Shown: in pieces, positions 8,131 to 18,000 of the stretch | Position numbering within the stretch: position 1 is the stretch's first letter | Layout: the number at the start of each line of letters is the position of its first letter | From: Stieleria mannarensis | Lineage (GTDB): Bacteria > Planctomycetota > Planctomycetia > Pirellulales > Pirellulaceae | Assembly: GCF_014154935.1 (NCBI RefSeq) | Contig: NZ_JACEHH010000016.1 | Span: forward strand, 1 to 64,000 | Direction: 5' to 3' | DNA length: 64,000 nucleotides | Position numbers and translations under genes: made by a program | The notes under the pieces: generated by a model | What the model was told of the DNA's origin: nothing | Seen by the model: only the letters and a program-made list of their open reading frames with translations | Databases searched by the model: none

Positions 8131-11100
8131 ATGTCGTCTTCGACCGACCAACCTTCCGACCACCCAGGCCCCGACGGACACGACGGCTCCGCGTTCGATT
8201 GGATCGATGTCAATCGCGTCGACGATTGGGCCACGACACGCCATCATCTCGATTCGATTTGGAATTGTGGTGCACCGGCGGATCTTTTGGACCTGCTGCG
8301 TGTTCGTTTGCAGCGTCATTTCGAAGATCTGGACGAGCTCGACGCGACGATCATGAACTTGGATCGTTTTATCGCGGCCAGTCGTTCGCCGACCTCGCTG
8401 CTATCCTTGTTCGAGCGTGACGAGGTGGCGTTGTCGGCGCTGTTGCAGATCTTTGCGACCAGCCAAACGTTGGCCAATCGTTTGATCGCCGACCCGGAAA
8501 GTTTTGACTTGATGCGGGCCAGCGATGGTCAGCCTGCCGAGCGAAAGTTCTTGGTGGACGAATTGGTCGCCGAGCTCGAAATGCTGGACAGCCCCAATCG
8601 GGCGGCGCTTGCGATTCGCAAATTCACCAGTCGTGAAATGGTGCGGATCGCCTATGGCGAATTCGTCCGCGATCTGAGCCCGGATCACGTCGGCCAGCAA
8701 TTGGCGTTTGTCGCCGACGCCGTCTTGGAGGCGGCGCTGGAATTTGTGCTGCGACGCCAAGCCGAACGACTCGGCTTGCCGCGCCGCATCGACGGCCAGA
8801 GCGTCCAGTTGGCGGTGATCGGTTTGGGGCACTTGGGCGGAACCGAAATGGGATACGGCAGCCCCTTGGAATTGATGTTTTTGTACGATTCGATCGAAGA
8901 AAAGAACGAATCGCATCGCGAGTTCGTCCGCCAAGTGGTCGCCGATGTGATCGCGCTGGTCAGTTCCGAAGACGCCGCGGCACTGAACATCGCGATCGAC
9001 ACGTCGTTTCGACCGCTGGGCGATGACGTCGTCATCGGCAGCAGTTCGCTGACGGCCCGGCGATTGGAGTCCGAAGGACGGACCTGGCAGCGGATCAAAT
9101 TGACCAAGGCACGCGTGGTCGCCGGCACGCATCAGTTGGGCCAGGATTTCCTGAGCCGATTGGAGCCTTGGATTTACCGCCGCTTTATGAGCCGCCAAGA
9201 TTTCGCCGATGTGCGTTCGCTGCGACGCAAACTGCAACGCCGTTTTGATTCGCAGCAGACCGAAGGCGATGACGTCTTGATGGCGCCCGGCGGTCGGCGT
9301 GACATCGAGCTGATGATCCAGTTTCTGCAACTGTTGCACGGCGGAGAAATCAAATCCGTCCGCGTCGGCAGCACCGCCGAAGCGATCGATGCACTCGAGA
9401 GAGAAGGTTGCCTGACGCACCAGGAAGGCAGTTTGTTGTCCAAGGGCTACGCCAGACTTTGCCGATTGCAGCACCAGTTGTCGGTCATGTTCGGGCGTTC
9501 GACCAGCTGTTTGCCCAACGACGATTTGATGCGTCGACGTGTTGCCTGGCATCTGGGCATTCGCGACGCCCAGGGGCGTGCCGGCGATTTGGAGCGTTTC
9601 CAGTCGCAGTTGCGCGAGACGTTCCAGTTGAACCGCAAAGTGCTCAATCACCTGATGGTCGAAGCCCCTCGGGGTGACGATTCGGATTCGCCAGAAGACT
9701 TTGCCATCGAAACCGAGCTGGTGCTCGATCCGTCGCCGGATCCGGAACTGGTTCGCCAGACCCTGTCGCGTCACGCCTTGCGCGATCCCGAACGCGCGAT
9801 GGATCACATCCGATCGCTGGCCACCGAATCGATTCGCTTCCTTTCGGCCAGACGCTGTCGTCATTTCTTTGCCTCGCTGGCGCCGCACCTGTTGGCGGAG
9901 ATCGCCAAAACACCCGATCCCGATCGCACGCTGATCACGCTGGCCGAAGTGGCTGATTCGATCGGCGGCAAATCCAGCTTGTGGGAATTGTTCGGCACCA
10001 ACCGGGCAACCATGCAGTTGATGATTCGGATGTGTGCGGCGACGCCGTATCTGAGCAACATCTTGATCGAGATGCCGGGCATGATCGACGAATTGATCGA
10101 TTCGCTGTTGATGAACCGGTTGCCTTCGGCCGAGCGGCTGGACGCGCGTTCGAGTGATCTGTGTCGGCGTGCCAGCGACATCGACGTGGTGTTGCACGGT
10201 TTCAAAAACAGCGCGCATCTGATGATCGGCGTGCGGGATATTTTGGGCAAGGAGTCGGTGCAAGCCACGCATCGATCGCTGGCCGACACGGCGGAAGCCT
10301 GTGTGCGACGCGTCGCCGAGTACGAACAGGAACAGCTGGCGTTGCGCTTCGGTGATCCGGTCGGTGCCAATGGTCAACCGGCAGAGTTGTTGGCGGTGGC
10401 GTTGGGGAAATTTGGCGGCCGCGAGCCGAATTACCACAGCGATCTGGATGTCGTTTTCTTGTACACCGGCGACGGGCAAACCGAACGCCGTATCGGTGGG
10501 CCGCGCAAAACGATCACCAACGCCCAGTTCTTTAATCAGCTCACTTCGGCGATCATGACGCGGATCAACCGACCGGGCGAATACGGGCGGTTGTACGAAT
10601 TGGATGGTCGGTTGCGGCCCACCGGCGAAGAAGGCGTCCTGGCGGTTTCTCTGGATCAGTTCACCAACCGATTCCAACGCAACATGGCGCCGCTGTGGCA
10701 ACGGCTGGCGCTGTGCAAGGCCCGCGTGATTTCCGGATCGCGTCACGTTCGGCGGCACGCCGGCGAAACCATGCTGCGGATCTTGGCCGCAACGCAATGG
10801 CGACCGTCGATGGCCCAGGAGATCCGCGAGCTGCGTTTACGGATGGAAAAGACCGCCAGCGAAGAAAACTTGAAACGCGGCGTCGGCGGAACCGTCGATG
10901 TCGAGTTCATCGCCCAGAGGTTGACGCTTCAGCACATCAGCCAACATCCCGAGGTGCATGCCACCGGCACCATCGACTCCTTGCAACGCTTGTCCGACGC
11001 GGGGCTTTTGTCGGCGGACATTTCGCTGCGGCTGATCAACAATTATCGGACCCTGCGCCGCGTCGAAGCGAACCTGAGGCTGATGAATGTTTCCGCCCGG

Positions 11101-11241
11101 CACGAATTGCCGGATAAAGAATCGCAGATGCGGGATCTGGCGTTTTTGATGAACGAATCCGATCCGAAAATGAACGAAGCGTTGGTCCAGCAAGCCCGGG
11201 CCAGTAACCGTAAACTATTCAACGAGTTGTTTGACGACTGA
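8131..11241 (+). CDS. glnE: Glutamine synthetase adenylyltransferase/adenylyl-removing enzyme, first active site degenerate
   Basis: About 1036 residues, close to the usual two-domain GlnE length. The second nucleotidyltransferase domain is intact: GKFGGREPNYHSDLDVVFLY with Asp771 and Asp773, then RLRPTGEEG and GVGGTVDVEFIAQ. The first domain keeps many landmarks (GLGHLGGTEMGYGS, FRPLGDD, TWQRIKLTKARVVAG, GGRRDIELMIQFLQ), but the metal-binding Asp-x-Asp is replaced by Pro-Leu-Glu at 245-247. In E. coli the first domain removes AMP from glutamine synthetase and the second adds it, so this protein may only adenylylate. ATG 8131 is preferred to GTG 8119 because no clear ribosome site supports the longer form. 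The dehydratase gene starts four bases after its stop. Confidence 0.92.
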   Translation: MSSSTDQPSDHPGPDGHDGSAFDWIDVNRVDDWATTRHHLDSIWNCGAPADLLDLLRVRLQRHFEDLDELDATIMNLDRFIAASRSPTSLLSLFERDEVALSALLQIFATSQTLANRLIADPESFDLMRASDGQPAERKFLVDELVAELEMLDSPNRAALAIRKFTSREMVRIAYGEFVRDLSPDHVGQQLAFVADAVLEAALEFVLRRQAERLGLPRRIDGQSVQLAVIGLGHLGGTEMGYGSPLELMFLYDSIEEKNESHREFVRQVVADVIALVSSEDAAALNIAIDTSFRPLGDDVVIGSSSLTARRLESEGRTWQRIKLTKARVVAGTHQLGQDFLSRLEPWIYRRFMSRQDFADVRSLRRKLQRRFDSQQTEGDDVLMAPGGRRDIELMIQFLQLLHGGEIKSVRVGSTAEAIDALEREGCLTHQEGSLLSKGYARLCRLQHQLSVMFGRSTSCLPNDDLMRRRVAWHLGIRDAQGRAGDLERFQSQLRETFQLNRKVLNHLMVEAPRGDDSDSPEDFAIETELVLDPSPDPELVRQTLSRHALRDPERAMDHIRSLATESIRFLSARRCRHFFASLAPHLLAEIAKTPDPDRTLITLAEVADSIGGKSSLWELFGTNRATMQLMIRMCAATPYLSNILIEMPGMIDELIDSLLMNRLPSAERLDARSSDLCRRASDIDVVLHGFKNSAHLMIGVRDILGKESVQATHRSLADTAEACVRRVAEYEQEQLALRFGDPVGANGQPAELLAVALGKFGGREPNYHSDLDVVFLYTGDGQTERRIGGPRKTITNAQFFNQLTSAIMTRINRPGEYGRLYELDGRLRPTGEEGVLAVSLDQFTNRFQRNMAPLWQRLALCKARVISGSRHVRRHAGETMLRILAATQWRPSMAQEIRELRLRMEKTASEENLKRGVGGTVDVEFIAQRLTLQHISQHPEVHATGTIDSLQRLSDAGLLSADISLRLINNYRTLRRVEANLRLMNVSARHELPDKESQMRDLAFLMNESDPKMNEALVQQARASNRKLFNELFDD

Positions 11242-11245
11242 CACC

Positions 11246-12979
11246 ATGCCCCAAAACTCTTCCCACGATCCGACACGTCTGCGTTCCCACCGTTGGTTCG
11301 GTCCCGACGACATGCGATCCTTCGGTCATCGTTCACGACTCAAGGGCATGGGGTTTGACGACATTGATTACCAGAACCGACCGGTCGTCGCGATCCTGAA
11401 CACTTGGAGCGAGCTGAATACCTGTCATTCACACTTTCGCGATCGCGCCGACGAGGTCCGCCGTGGGATTCTGCAATCGGGCGGGTTCCCGGTCGAAGTG
11501 CCCGTGATGTCGTTAGGCGAAATGTTGATGAAGCCCACGACCATGCTGTACCGCAATCTGCTGGCGATGGAGGTGGAGGAGGTCCTGCGCTGTCACCCGA
11601 TCGATGCGGCAGTGTTGATGGGGGGCTGTGATAAAACCGTTCCGGCGATGTTGATGGGGGCCATCAGTGCTGATATCCCATCGATCTTTCTGCCCGCCGG
11701 ACCGATGTTGAAGGGACGCTGGAAGAACGAGACACTCGGCAGCGGCAGCGACGTTTGGAAGTATTGGGACGAACGGGTCGCCGGCAACCTGTGTGACCAG
11801 GATTGGAAGGGCATCGAAAACTGTATCGCTCGTTCGGCCGGGACCTGCATGACGATGGGGACCGCCAGCACGATGGCCGCGGTGACCGAAGCGATGGGGA
11901 TGTCGCTCGGCGGGGCCGCCTGTGTTCCCGCGGTGTTTGCCGATCACAGTCGGCTGGCCACCCAGACCGGTCGCCGTGCGGTGGACATGGCGTGGGAAAA
12001 CCTCAAACCTTCGGACATCCTCACGCGTCAATCGATCGAAAACGCTTTGATGGCTTCACTGGCGATCGGCGGCAGCACCAATGCGATCGTTCACCTGATT
12101 GCGATCGCCGGACGGTTGGGCATTGAACTGACGCTGGATCATTTCGACGAACTGTCGCGGACGACTCCGGTGCTGGGCGATATTCGTCCCGGCGGACGGT
12201 TTTTGATGGAGGACTTTTACAACGCCGGCGGTCTGCCGGCGCTGCTGGCGCGAATCAGCGATCTGCTGCACACCGACTGTCGCACCGTCGGCGGTGGAAC
12301 GTTGGGGTCGCAAATCGAAGGTGCCGAAGCGATCGACGACGAAGTCATACGCACGCGTGAAAACCCGGTCTCGGCCGCCGGAGGCACCTGTTTATTGAAG
12401 GGCAACTTGGCGCCCAATGGTTGCGTGATCAAATCGATCGCCGCCGATCCGAAGCTGTTGACTCACCGCGGGCCGGCACTGGTCTTTGACGACTATCCGC
12501 AGATGAAGGCGACGCTCCATGACCCCGATTTGGACGTCACCGCCGACAGCGTTCTGATCCTTCGCAACGCCGGTCCGCTCGGCGCACCGGGCTTTCCGGA
12601 ATGGGGCATGCTGCCGATCCCCAAGAAACTGTTGCAAGCCGGCGTCCGGGACATGGTGCGGCTGAGTGACGCGCGGATGAGCGGCACCAGCTACGGAACT
12701 TGCGTGCTGCATATCGCACCCGAAAGTGCCGCCGGCGGACCGTTGGCACTCGTCGAAACCGGCGACGAAATCGAAATCGACGTGCCCAATCGAGGGATCC
12801 ATTGGCATGTCAGCGACGATGAGATTGATCGTCGACGCCAATCCAAAGACTTGGGCACGCTGCTGCCCGAGCGCGGCTACGGGCACCTGTATGCCAAGCA
12901 CGTCACCCAGGCCGACCGGGGCTGCGATTTCGATTTCCTCGAAGGCCGTTCGCCGGGCCAAGAACCCGGGATTCATTGA
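11246..12979 (+). CDS. IlvD/Edd-family dehydratase, closest in character to L-arabinonate dehydratase
   Basis: 577 residues of the Fe-S sugar-acid/dihydroxy-acid dehydratase family. The stretches HRWFGPDDMRSFGHRSRLKG, AILNTWSELNTCHSHF, GGFPVEVPVMSLGE, KPTTMLYRNLLAMEVEE, MGGCDKTVPAMLMG and AGTCMTMGTASTMA contain the conserved cluster Cys residues. The RSFGHRSR opening and the TMLYRNLLAMEVEE block are more like pentonate dehydratases than classical IlvD, so a sugar-acid substrate is favoured over branched-chain amino acid synthesis; this is inference. ATG 11246 follows the glnE stop by four bases, so the two are probably cotranscribed although the functions are unrelated. Confidence 0.87.
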   Translation: MPQNSSHDPTRLRSHRWFGPDDMRSFGHRSRLKGMGFDDIDYQNRPVVAILNTWSELNTCHSHFRDRADEVRRGILQSGGFPVEVPVMSLGEMLMKPTTMLYRNLLAMEVEEVLRCHPIDAAVLMGGCDKTVPAMLMGAISADIPSIFLPAGPMLKGRWKNETLGSGSDVWKYWDERVAGNLCDQDWKGIENCIARSAGTCMTMGTASTMAAVTEAMGMSLGGAACVPAVFADHSRLATQTGRRAVDMAWENLKPSDILTRQSIENALMASLAIGGSTNAIVHLIAIAGRLGIELTLDHFDELSRTTPVLGDIRPGGRFLMEDFYNAGGLPALLARISDLLHTDCRTVGGGTLGSQIEGAEAIDDEVIRTRENPVSAAGGTCLLKGNLAPNGCVIKSIAADPKLLTHRGPALVFDDYPQMKATLHDPDLDVTADSVLILRNAGPLGAPGFPEWGMLPIPKKLLQAGVRDMVRLSDARMSGTSYGTCVLHIAPESAAGGPLALVETGDEIEIDVPNRGIHWHVSDDEIDRRRQSKDLGTLLPERGYGHLYAKHVTQADRGCDFDFLEGRSPGQEPGIH

Positions 12980-13029
12980 CGCAGCCGTGGGACAGGTCTT
13001 CTCGTATGCCGCCGCAGCTTGGTTCTCGC

Positions 13030-13109
13030 GTAGCGGAACTCGCCAAGAGTTTCGCACTGGCGCGGCGACGACAAACCGGGGAACCGAAAGCCTTGGCGGC
13101 TTCCGCTAC
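13030..13109. repeat. Inverted pair of GTAGCGGAA / GCCAA-loop hairpin arms
   Basis: The plus arm at 13030-13054 carries an ACTC-GCCAA-GAGT mini-hairpin. The minus arm at 13085-13109 carries AGCC-GCCAA-GGCT. The pair lies between the convergent dehydratase and rhlE genes. Confidence 0.85.
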
Positions 13110-13156
13110 GATACGAGCCCGATAACGAAGCTGGGGTAGACTGCGAGTGCTGCGAC

Positions 13157-13179
13157 GACAGGCTGGAAGCCTATCCCAC
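13157..13179. repeat. AGGCTGGAAGCCT hairpin repeat, copy 1
   Basis: GACAGG starts a 23-bp motif containing the hairpin AGGCT-GGA-AGCCT and ending ATCCCAC. An identical 23-bp copy is at 49759-49781. It lies 11 bp from the rhlE stop codon. Confidence 0.75.
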
Positions 13180-13189
13180 TGGCGTTGGC

Positions 13190-14446
13190 TTACGCCTTTG
13201 CGGTCGCGCGGCGTTTGTTCCAGCCGCCTTTGGCATAGCGTTTCTTGTGGTGAGGTCGCGATCCGTTGCGGCCGTTCGGCTTGCGCGATGCCGTCGCGTT
13301 GCCGGTCGGCTCGCTCAGCTTCGCGCCCGGGTTTTGGACTCGCAAGGGTTGGCCGATCAGTTTCTCGATCTCGCGAAGCTTGTCGCGCTCATCCGCGGTG
13401 CAAAACGAAATCGCGATGCCTTCGGCGCCGGCGCGGCCGGTTCGACCGACGCGGTGGACATAGCTTTCCGGATCGACCGGCATGTCAAAGTTGACGACGT
13501 GGGTGACGTCATCGATGTCGATCCCGCGTGCGGCGACGTCGGTCGCGACCAGGACGGAGATGCGGTTGTCACGAAACGCGCCGAGTGCTTTCTGGCGGGC
13601 CGACTGGCTTTTGTTGCCGTGGATGGCGACCGCGCTGATGTCGTTCTTTTCCAACTTGCGCGTCAACGCGTTGGCGCCATGCTTGGTGCGGGTGAAGACG
13701 ATCGAGCGAATCACGTCGCCACCACGAAGCACCTTGACCAGGCGGTCCACTTTCTCGCTTCGTTCCATCATCCGGACACTTTGATCGATCTTGGCGACGC
13801 TTTTTGTTTTCGGCGTCACGTTGACTTGGAACGGGTTGAACAACAACTTGTCGGCCAGTTGACGGATTTTCGGCGGCATGGTCGCGGAAAAGAACAGCGA
13901 CTGACGATCGTCGGGCAACTTGGCGATGATTTTGTTGATCGCCGGCATGAATCCCATGTCCAACATTCGGTCGGCTTCGTCCAGGACCAGGATTTCCACG
14001 TCGGAAAGCTGCACGTGGCCTTGGTCCATCAGATCGATCAGTCGCCCCGGGGTGGCGACCAAGACGTGGGCGCCTTTTTTCAACGAACGCACTTGTTCAT
14101 TCTGCCCCACACCGCCGTAAACCAGGGTCTGGCGAAATCGGACATGTTTTCCGTAGGTGTGAAAACTTTGTCCGATTTGAATGGCCAGCTCACGGGTCGG
14201 TGCCAGGACGAGCACCAGCGGACATCCCGACGCGGCGCGGGGGGCGTCATGGCCCAGGTAGTCCAGGATCGGCAGCGCGAACGCGGCGGTCTTGCCGGTG
14301 CCGGTTTGGGCGCAACCCAAGACGTCTTTGCCTTCGACGGCGGCAGGGATCGTTTGTGCTTGAATCGGGGTCGGGACGGTGTAGTCCAGTTCGGCCAATC
14401 GTTTTTCCAGCGGCCGGTACAATTCCATTTCTTGAAATGATTTCAA
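13190..14446 (-). CDS. rhlE: DEAD-box ATP-dependent RNA helicase, RhlE type
   Basis: 418 residues. The motifs in order are the Q motif (TPIQAQTIP, about 26-34), Walker A AQTGTGKT (46-53), PTRELA (83-88), GG, TPGR (132-135), DEAD (156-159), SAT, then ARGIDI and HRVGRTGRAG in the second domain. The last 40 residues are basic (RKPNGRNGSRPHHKKRYAKGG), as in RhlE/CsdA-like helicases that bind RNA non-specifically. It should unwind RNA duplexes in ribosome assembly or mRNA decay. The gene stands alone behind a long structured leader, which would fit cold-responsive control. Confidence 0.94.
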   Translation of the reverse strand: MKSFQEMELYRPLEKRLAELDYTVPTPIQAQTIPAAVEGKDVLGCAQTGTGKTAAFALPILDYLGHDAPRAASGCPLVLVLAPTRELAIQIGQSFHTYGKHVRFRQTLVYGGVGQNEQVRSLKKGAHVLVATPGRLIDLMDQGHVQLSDVEILVLDEADRMLDMGFMPAINKIIAKLPDDRQSLFFSATMPPKIRQLADKLLFNPFQVNVTPKTKSVAKIDQSVRMMERSEKVDRLVKVLRGGDVIRSIVFTRTKHGANALTRKLEKNDISAVAIHGNKSQSARQKALGAFRDNRISVLVATDVAARGIDIDDVTHVVNFDMPVDPESYVHRVGRTGRAGAEGIAISFCTADERDKLREIEKLIGQPLRVQNPGAKLSEPTGNATASRKPNGRNGSRPHHKKRYAKGGWNKRRATAKA

Positions 14447-15082
14447 CGTTCGTCTCTTCAGTCGTTTGGGGAGGTGCGGAAACCATTCGTCCGCAAGATC
14501 CCGATGTGTGTTGATTGGCCGAATCTCGATAGACCGGCTCGGTGTTTCGATGCATGGCCGGCCAATCGGATCGTCCTTTCACGACGTACCGCGGGCATTC
14601 ACTGCAATGCTCGATTCGCTCCCGGGCAAACAAGAAAGTCCCGGGGAGGGTTGCATCGGTTGATGCAATCAGCATTCAAAGAGCGGCCACCGTGGCCGAA
14701 TGAAGGCAGCAAGGAGGGGGGCGTCTTCGCTCCAGTGGAAGATCGCACAGCGGGCCGCCGAGCATCCAGCTCAACTTGATCGGCTCGCGTCGGCCAGCAA
14801 ACGTCGGTGACGTTTCTCGTTTTGATCTGGCCGGTTTTGATAGTGCAGCGAGCGCCTTGTTCGTCTCACTGATGCCGCAAGCGTACACGCGCCGTAAGGA
14901 ACGGCCAACATGAATTCGGAGGAGATTTGCCGAATGTCGCGGATTGTCCCCTTGTGCGGTGACTATTCAGAGGATCAACAGGACTTCTGGGACACTGACG
15001 TCCCGTTTGTCCCGTTTGTCCCGTGTGTCTCATTGAGTTCTGACGATTCAGGTCCCGCAGCGTTTTCGGTCAGCAGGGTGGG
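14447..15082. other. Long leader of rhlE / intergenic region with hairpins and a 9-bp tandem repeat
   Basis: No convincing gene. It holds a 9-bp inverted repeat (GATTGGCCG at 14513-14521 and CGGCCAATC at 14559-14567) and a perfect 7-bp hairpin TTGCATC-GGTT-GATGCAA at 14651-14668, both upstream of rhlE. Three GTCCCGTTT/GTCCCGTGT units lie in tandem at 15000-15026. Confidence 0.55.
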
Positions 15083-18000
15083 TTAGGACACCGCCGGGCT
15101 CAAATGATCCGGTGCCGGTCGCGGCGGGGCGACGGTGTAGAGCCGTTCCAGTTTTTCGGGGCATTGGACGTGATGGTTGACCATTTGTTGGCACAACGCG
15201 TCGGCGTCGGCTTCCGCCTTGATGCAGTTCAACAAGCCGTCTTCGGCTGCCAGTTGATAGGGGAACAGGCCTTGCCGGCTGGCCAGTTCCGCCGCCCGCC
15301 GAAACGCCTCGATCGCTTCTTCGGGCGCGTCGGATAAACGCCGCTCAATGCCGCCGAGCAGTGCCGCGAGCATCTGAGCATACTCCGACGGCAGATTGGA
15401 CAATCGACGCAAGCAGTTGGCGACCACGGCGGGATCCGTCAGCGGATCGTCGGATTGTTGATCGCGGAGGTGCAGCGAAACCAGTGCGGTCAGGTGGTCC
15501 AAGCAGACTCGCACCAAAGGCATCCGCCGGATCGGCGATTCGCCGATGGATTGTCGCATTTCGATCACCTGCCGCGAGGCCGAATCGAACTTCGCCAGGT
15601 AGATCGATTGCTGGACCGATTGCACCCACTGGAAGAAGTGGATCAGTTCCATTCGTCCCGTGTCGGTCATGATGCGACCGTTGTCCTCGCATCGCTGTCG
15701 CAGTTCATCGACATTGTCGGTCAAAAGAAACGCGTTGCCGCTGAACCCGACCGTTGCGACCAGCTGTTGATAGGAGTCGTTGCGGCGTCGGGCGTCATCG
15801 ACCATCTCGTGGGCCATCGATCGCATCGTGTCCCAGCGTCCCAGGTGCCATTCGGACCACAGCCGCAACCATCGGGTGCGAGCGATTTCGAACCGCAGGG
15901 GTTTTTCGTCGGCGATGTAATCGACGATGCAGGCGTCGACGGCATCGGGAACGGCGCCCCACCGCATTGTCAAAGTTTCAACGAACGCGATCGCCGAGCG
16001 GATTTCAGCGGTCGACTTGCCGGCCGGTTGGGCATCTGCGCGAGCCAACATGTCGTCGAGCGCGTCACGATTTTGCTGCGCGGAGTCGATCTTGCGGCCG
16101 CAGAGCATCACGGACCAGATTTGGGCCATCGCGCCCTGGTGAATTCGGTCATTCATCGAGCCATGCTCCAGGGCGCATCGGGCGCCGTGCAGCACCAGCC
16201 GCATTGTGCCTTGAAAGTCCAACATCGCCATCGAGCGGCTGATTTCATTGCAAAAGTGCAGCTCGCATGCTTCGGTGGAATCGGCAACGTCGTTGGACGC
16301 ATGGGGCGTTGCCTGATCCTCGGCATCGGCCAGCGGGGCGGCGTCCGGCGGAGGTGTTTCGATCAGGTTGACTTCCCCCAGGTCGCGCAGCCGCGCGGCC
16401 AACTGGGAAAGTTCCGCGCGGTCATCGAGTGATGGGCGCTCGGAACTGGGGGCGAGATGGATGTCAAATCGGCCCGCCAGATCGGCCAACAGCGGGCGAG
16501 CGCGATCCATTTGCCCGCTGCGAACAAGCAACTGGAGCGCCAGGGTTTGAAACCGCAGGCGTTCGTGCAGATCGGTCGACGACTCGGAAAGCGTCAGGTA
16601 GTGCTGGGCGGCTTTTTCCGGCAGGTCGGCCTCGTGGAAACAGCGTGCGGCATCGCGGAGGTGTTTTTCACGGGCATCCCCGGCGACCTGCCGCAGCACT
16701 TTCTCATGCCACTCCCCGGCCTCCGATTTGGCGAACGCGCGGTCGGCGTTTTCGGCGGCCATGATCGCGAACGGCAGCGCGGCGCCGTCCTGGTCGGCGG
16801 CGTAATAGTGGCCGGCGATTCGCGCCGCGAAGTCGCGTGGCCGATTCAGTTTCGATAGCAGGTCCGCCCAGGCCAGATGAGCTTGGTGCAGTTCGTCCCG
16901 GTCGAGGTTCTCGATCAAACCGTCGGCGATCTTGTCGTGGACGACCGTGATGCACTCGGTGCCGGTGGCATCGTCATTGACCAGGCGCTGATTGACCAAT
17001 TCAACGATGGAGACGTCGACTCGGTCGCCATGCCCGGTCAAGTCCGCGAGTTGGCTGATCGAGACCGGGGCGGCGGCGGTCACGATGAACGCCAGAATCG
17101 ACTTCGCATCGTCGCTCAATCGTTCAAACCGGGCGCGCCAGAGCCGATCGACATCGCCGAGATTCGAGTTGGCGGCATCGTTGGATTCTTCGACCTGGTG
17201 CAGCATGCCTTCGGGGCGAAACTCTTCGGCCAGCTCTTGCAATCGAAAGGCGTTGCCGCGGGCGACTTCGATCAGTTCTTGCAGGCCCGCCGGATTGATG
17301 TTGGCGTCCCAGCGTGTTGCCGCCGTCTGCAAGAACGCGAGCGCCGCGTCGGCCGGCAGCGGGCCGACGTAAACGCGTTCGTCGGCCGGTTGGCGTTGAT
17401 TGGTTTCTGGGTTTCGCGACGACGTGATGATCCCCAACGATCCGTCGGTGTCCTTCTGCAGTTCGTCCCAGACCGTGTTGCTGTCGTGATCGGACCACTG
17501 GGCGTCGTCGATGATGATGATCAATGGGCCGACTTTCCGCAGTTCACGGCTCAATCGCGATGCCGCCGAAAGCGCGTCCAATCGTTCCGGCGCCGCGGAG
17601 AACAGTCCCGATGTTTCGGCCAGATCCGTGACGATCACGTGTCGCAATTGGGGAAAGGAGTGGATCAAGATCGACGCGCTGACCGGATCCAGTTTCAGCG
17701 ATTCGCGATCGGTGCGCGCGTACCGCTGGGCGATCTGGTCGGCGATCTGGTCCAACACCTGTAGCGTTTGGTTTTCACGCGACCGGCATTTGACGCGGAA
17801 CACCTGGCCCCAGTTGTTCTGTCGCAATTGCCGCTCGAGCTCATCGAGCAAACGTGTCTTGCCGGCGCCGGCTTCGCCGTGAATATGAAGTCGGCCGGTG
17901 CGGCCGCGGTAGATCTCGCGGATCCATCGCTGGCACTGTTCCAGTTCCCGTTCGCGGCCGAACAGGTGGTGGGTCGTGACCAGCCGGATCGGATTGTCAT

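Noticed and set aside
10161-10355. Short frames inside glnE and other large genes
   Set aside because: They are in alternative frames of well supported genes and show no family or ribosome site.
11246-12979. Calling this gene ilvD of the branched-chain pathway
   Set aside because: Its opening and inner blocks look more like pentonate dehydratases, and it is far from ilvH-ilvC; the family call is kept broad.
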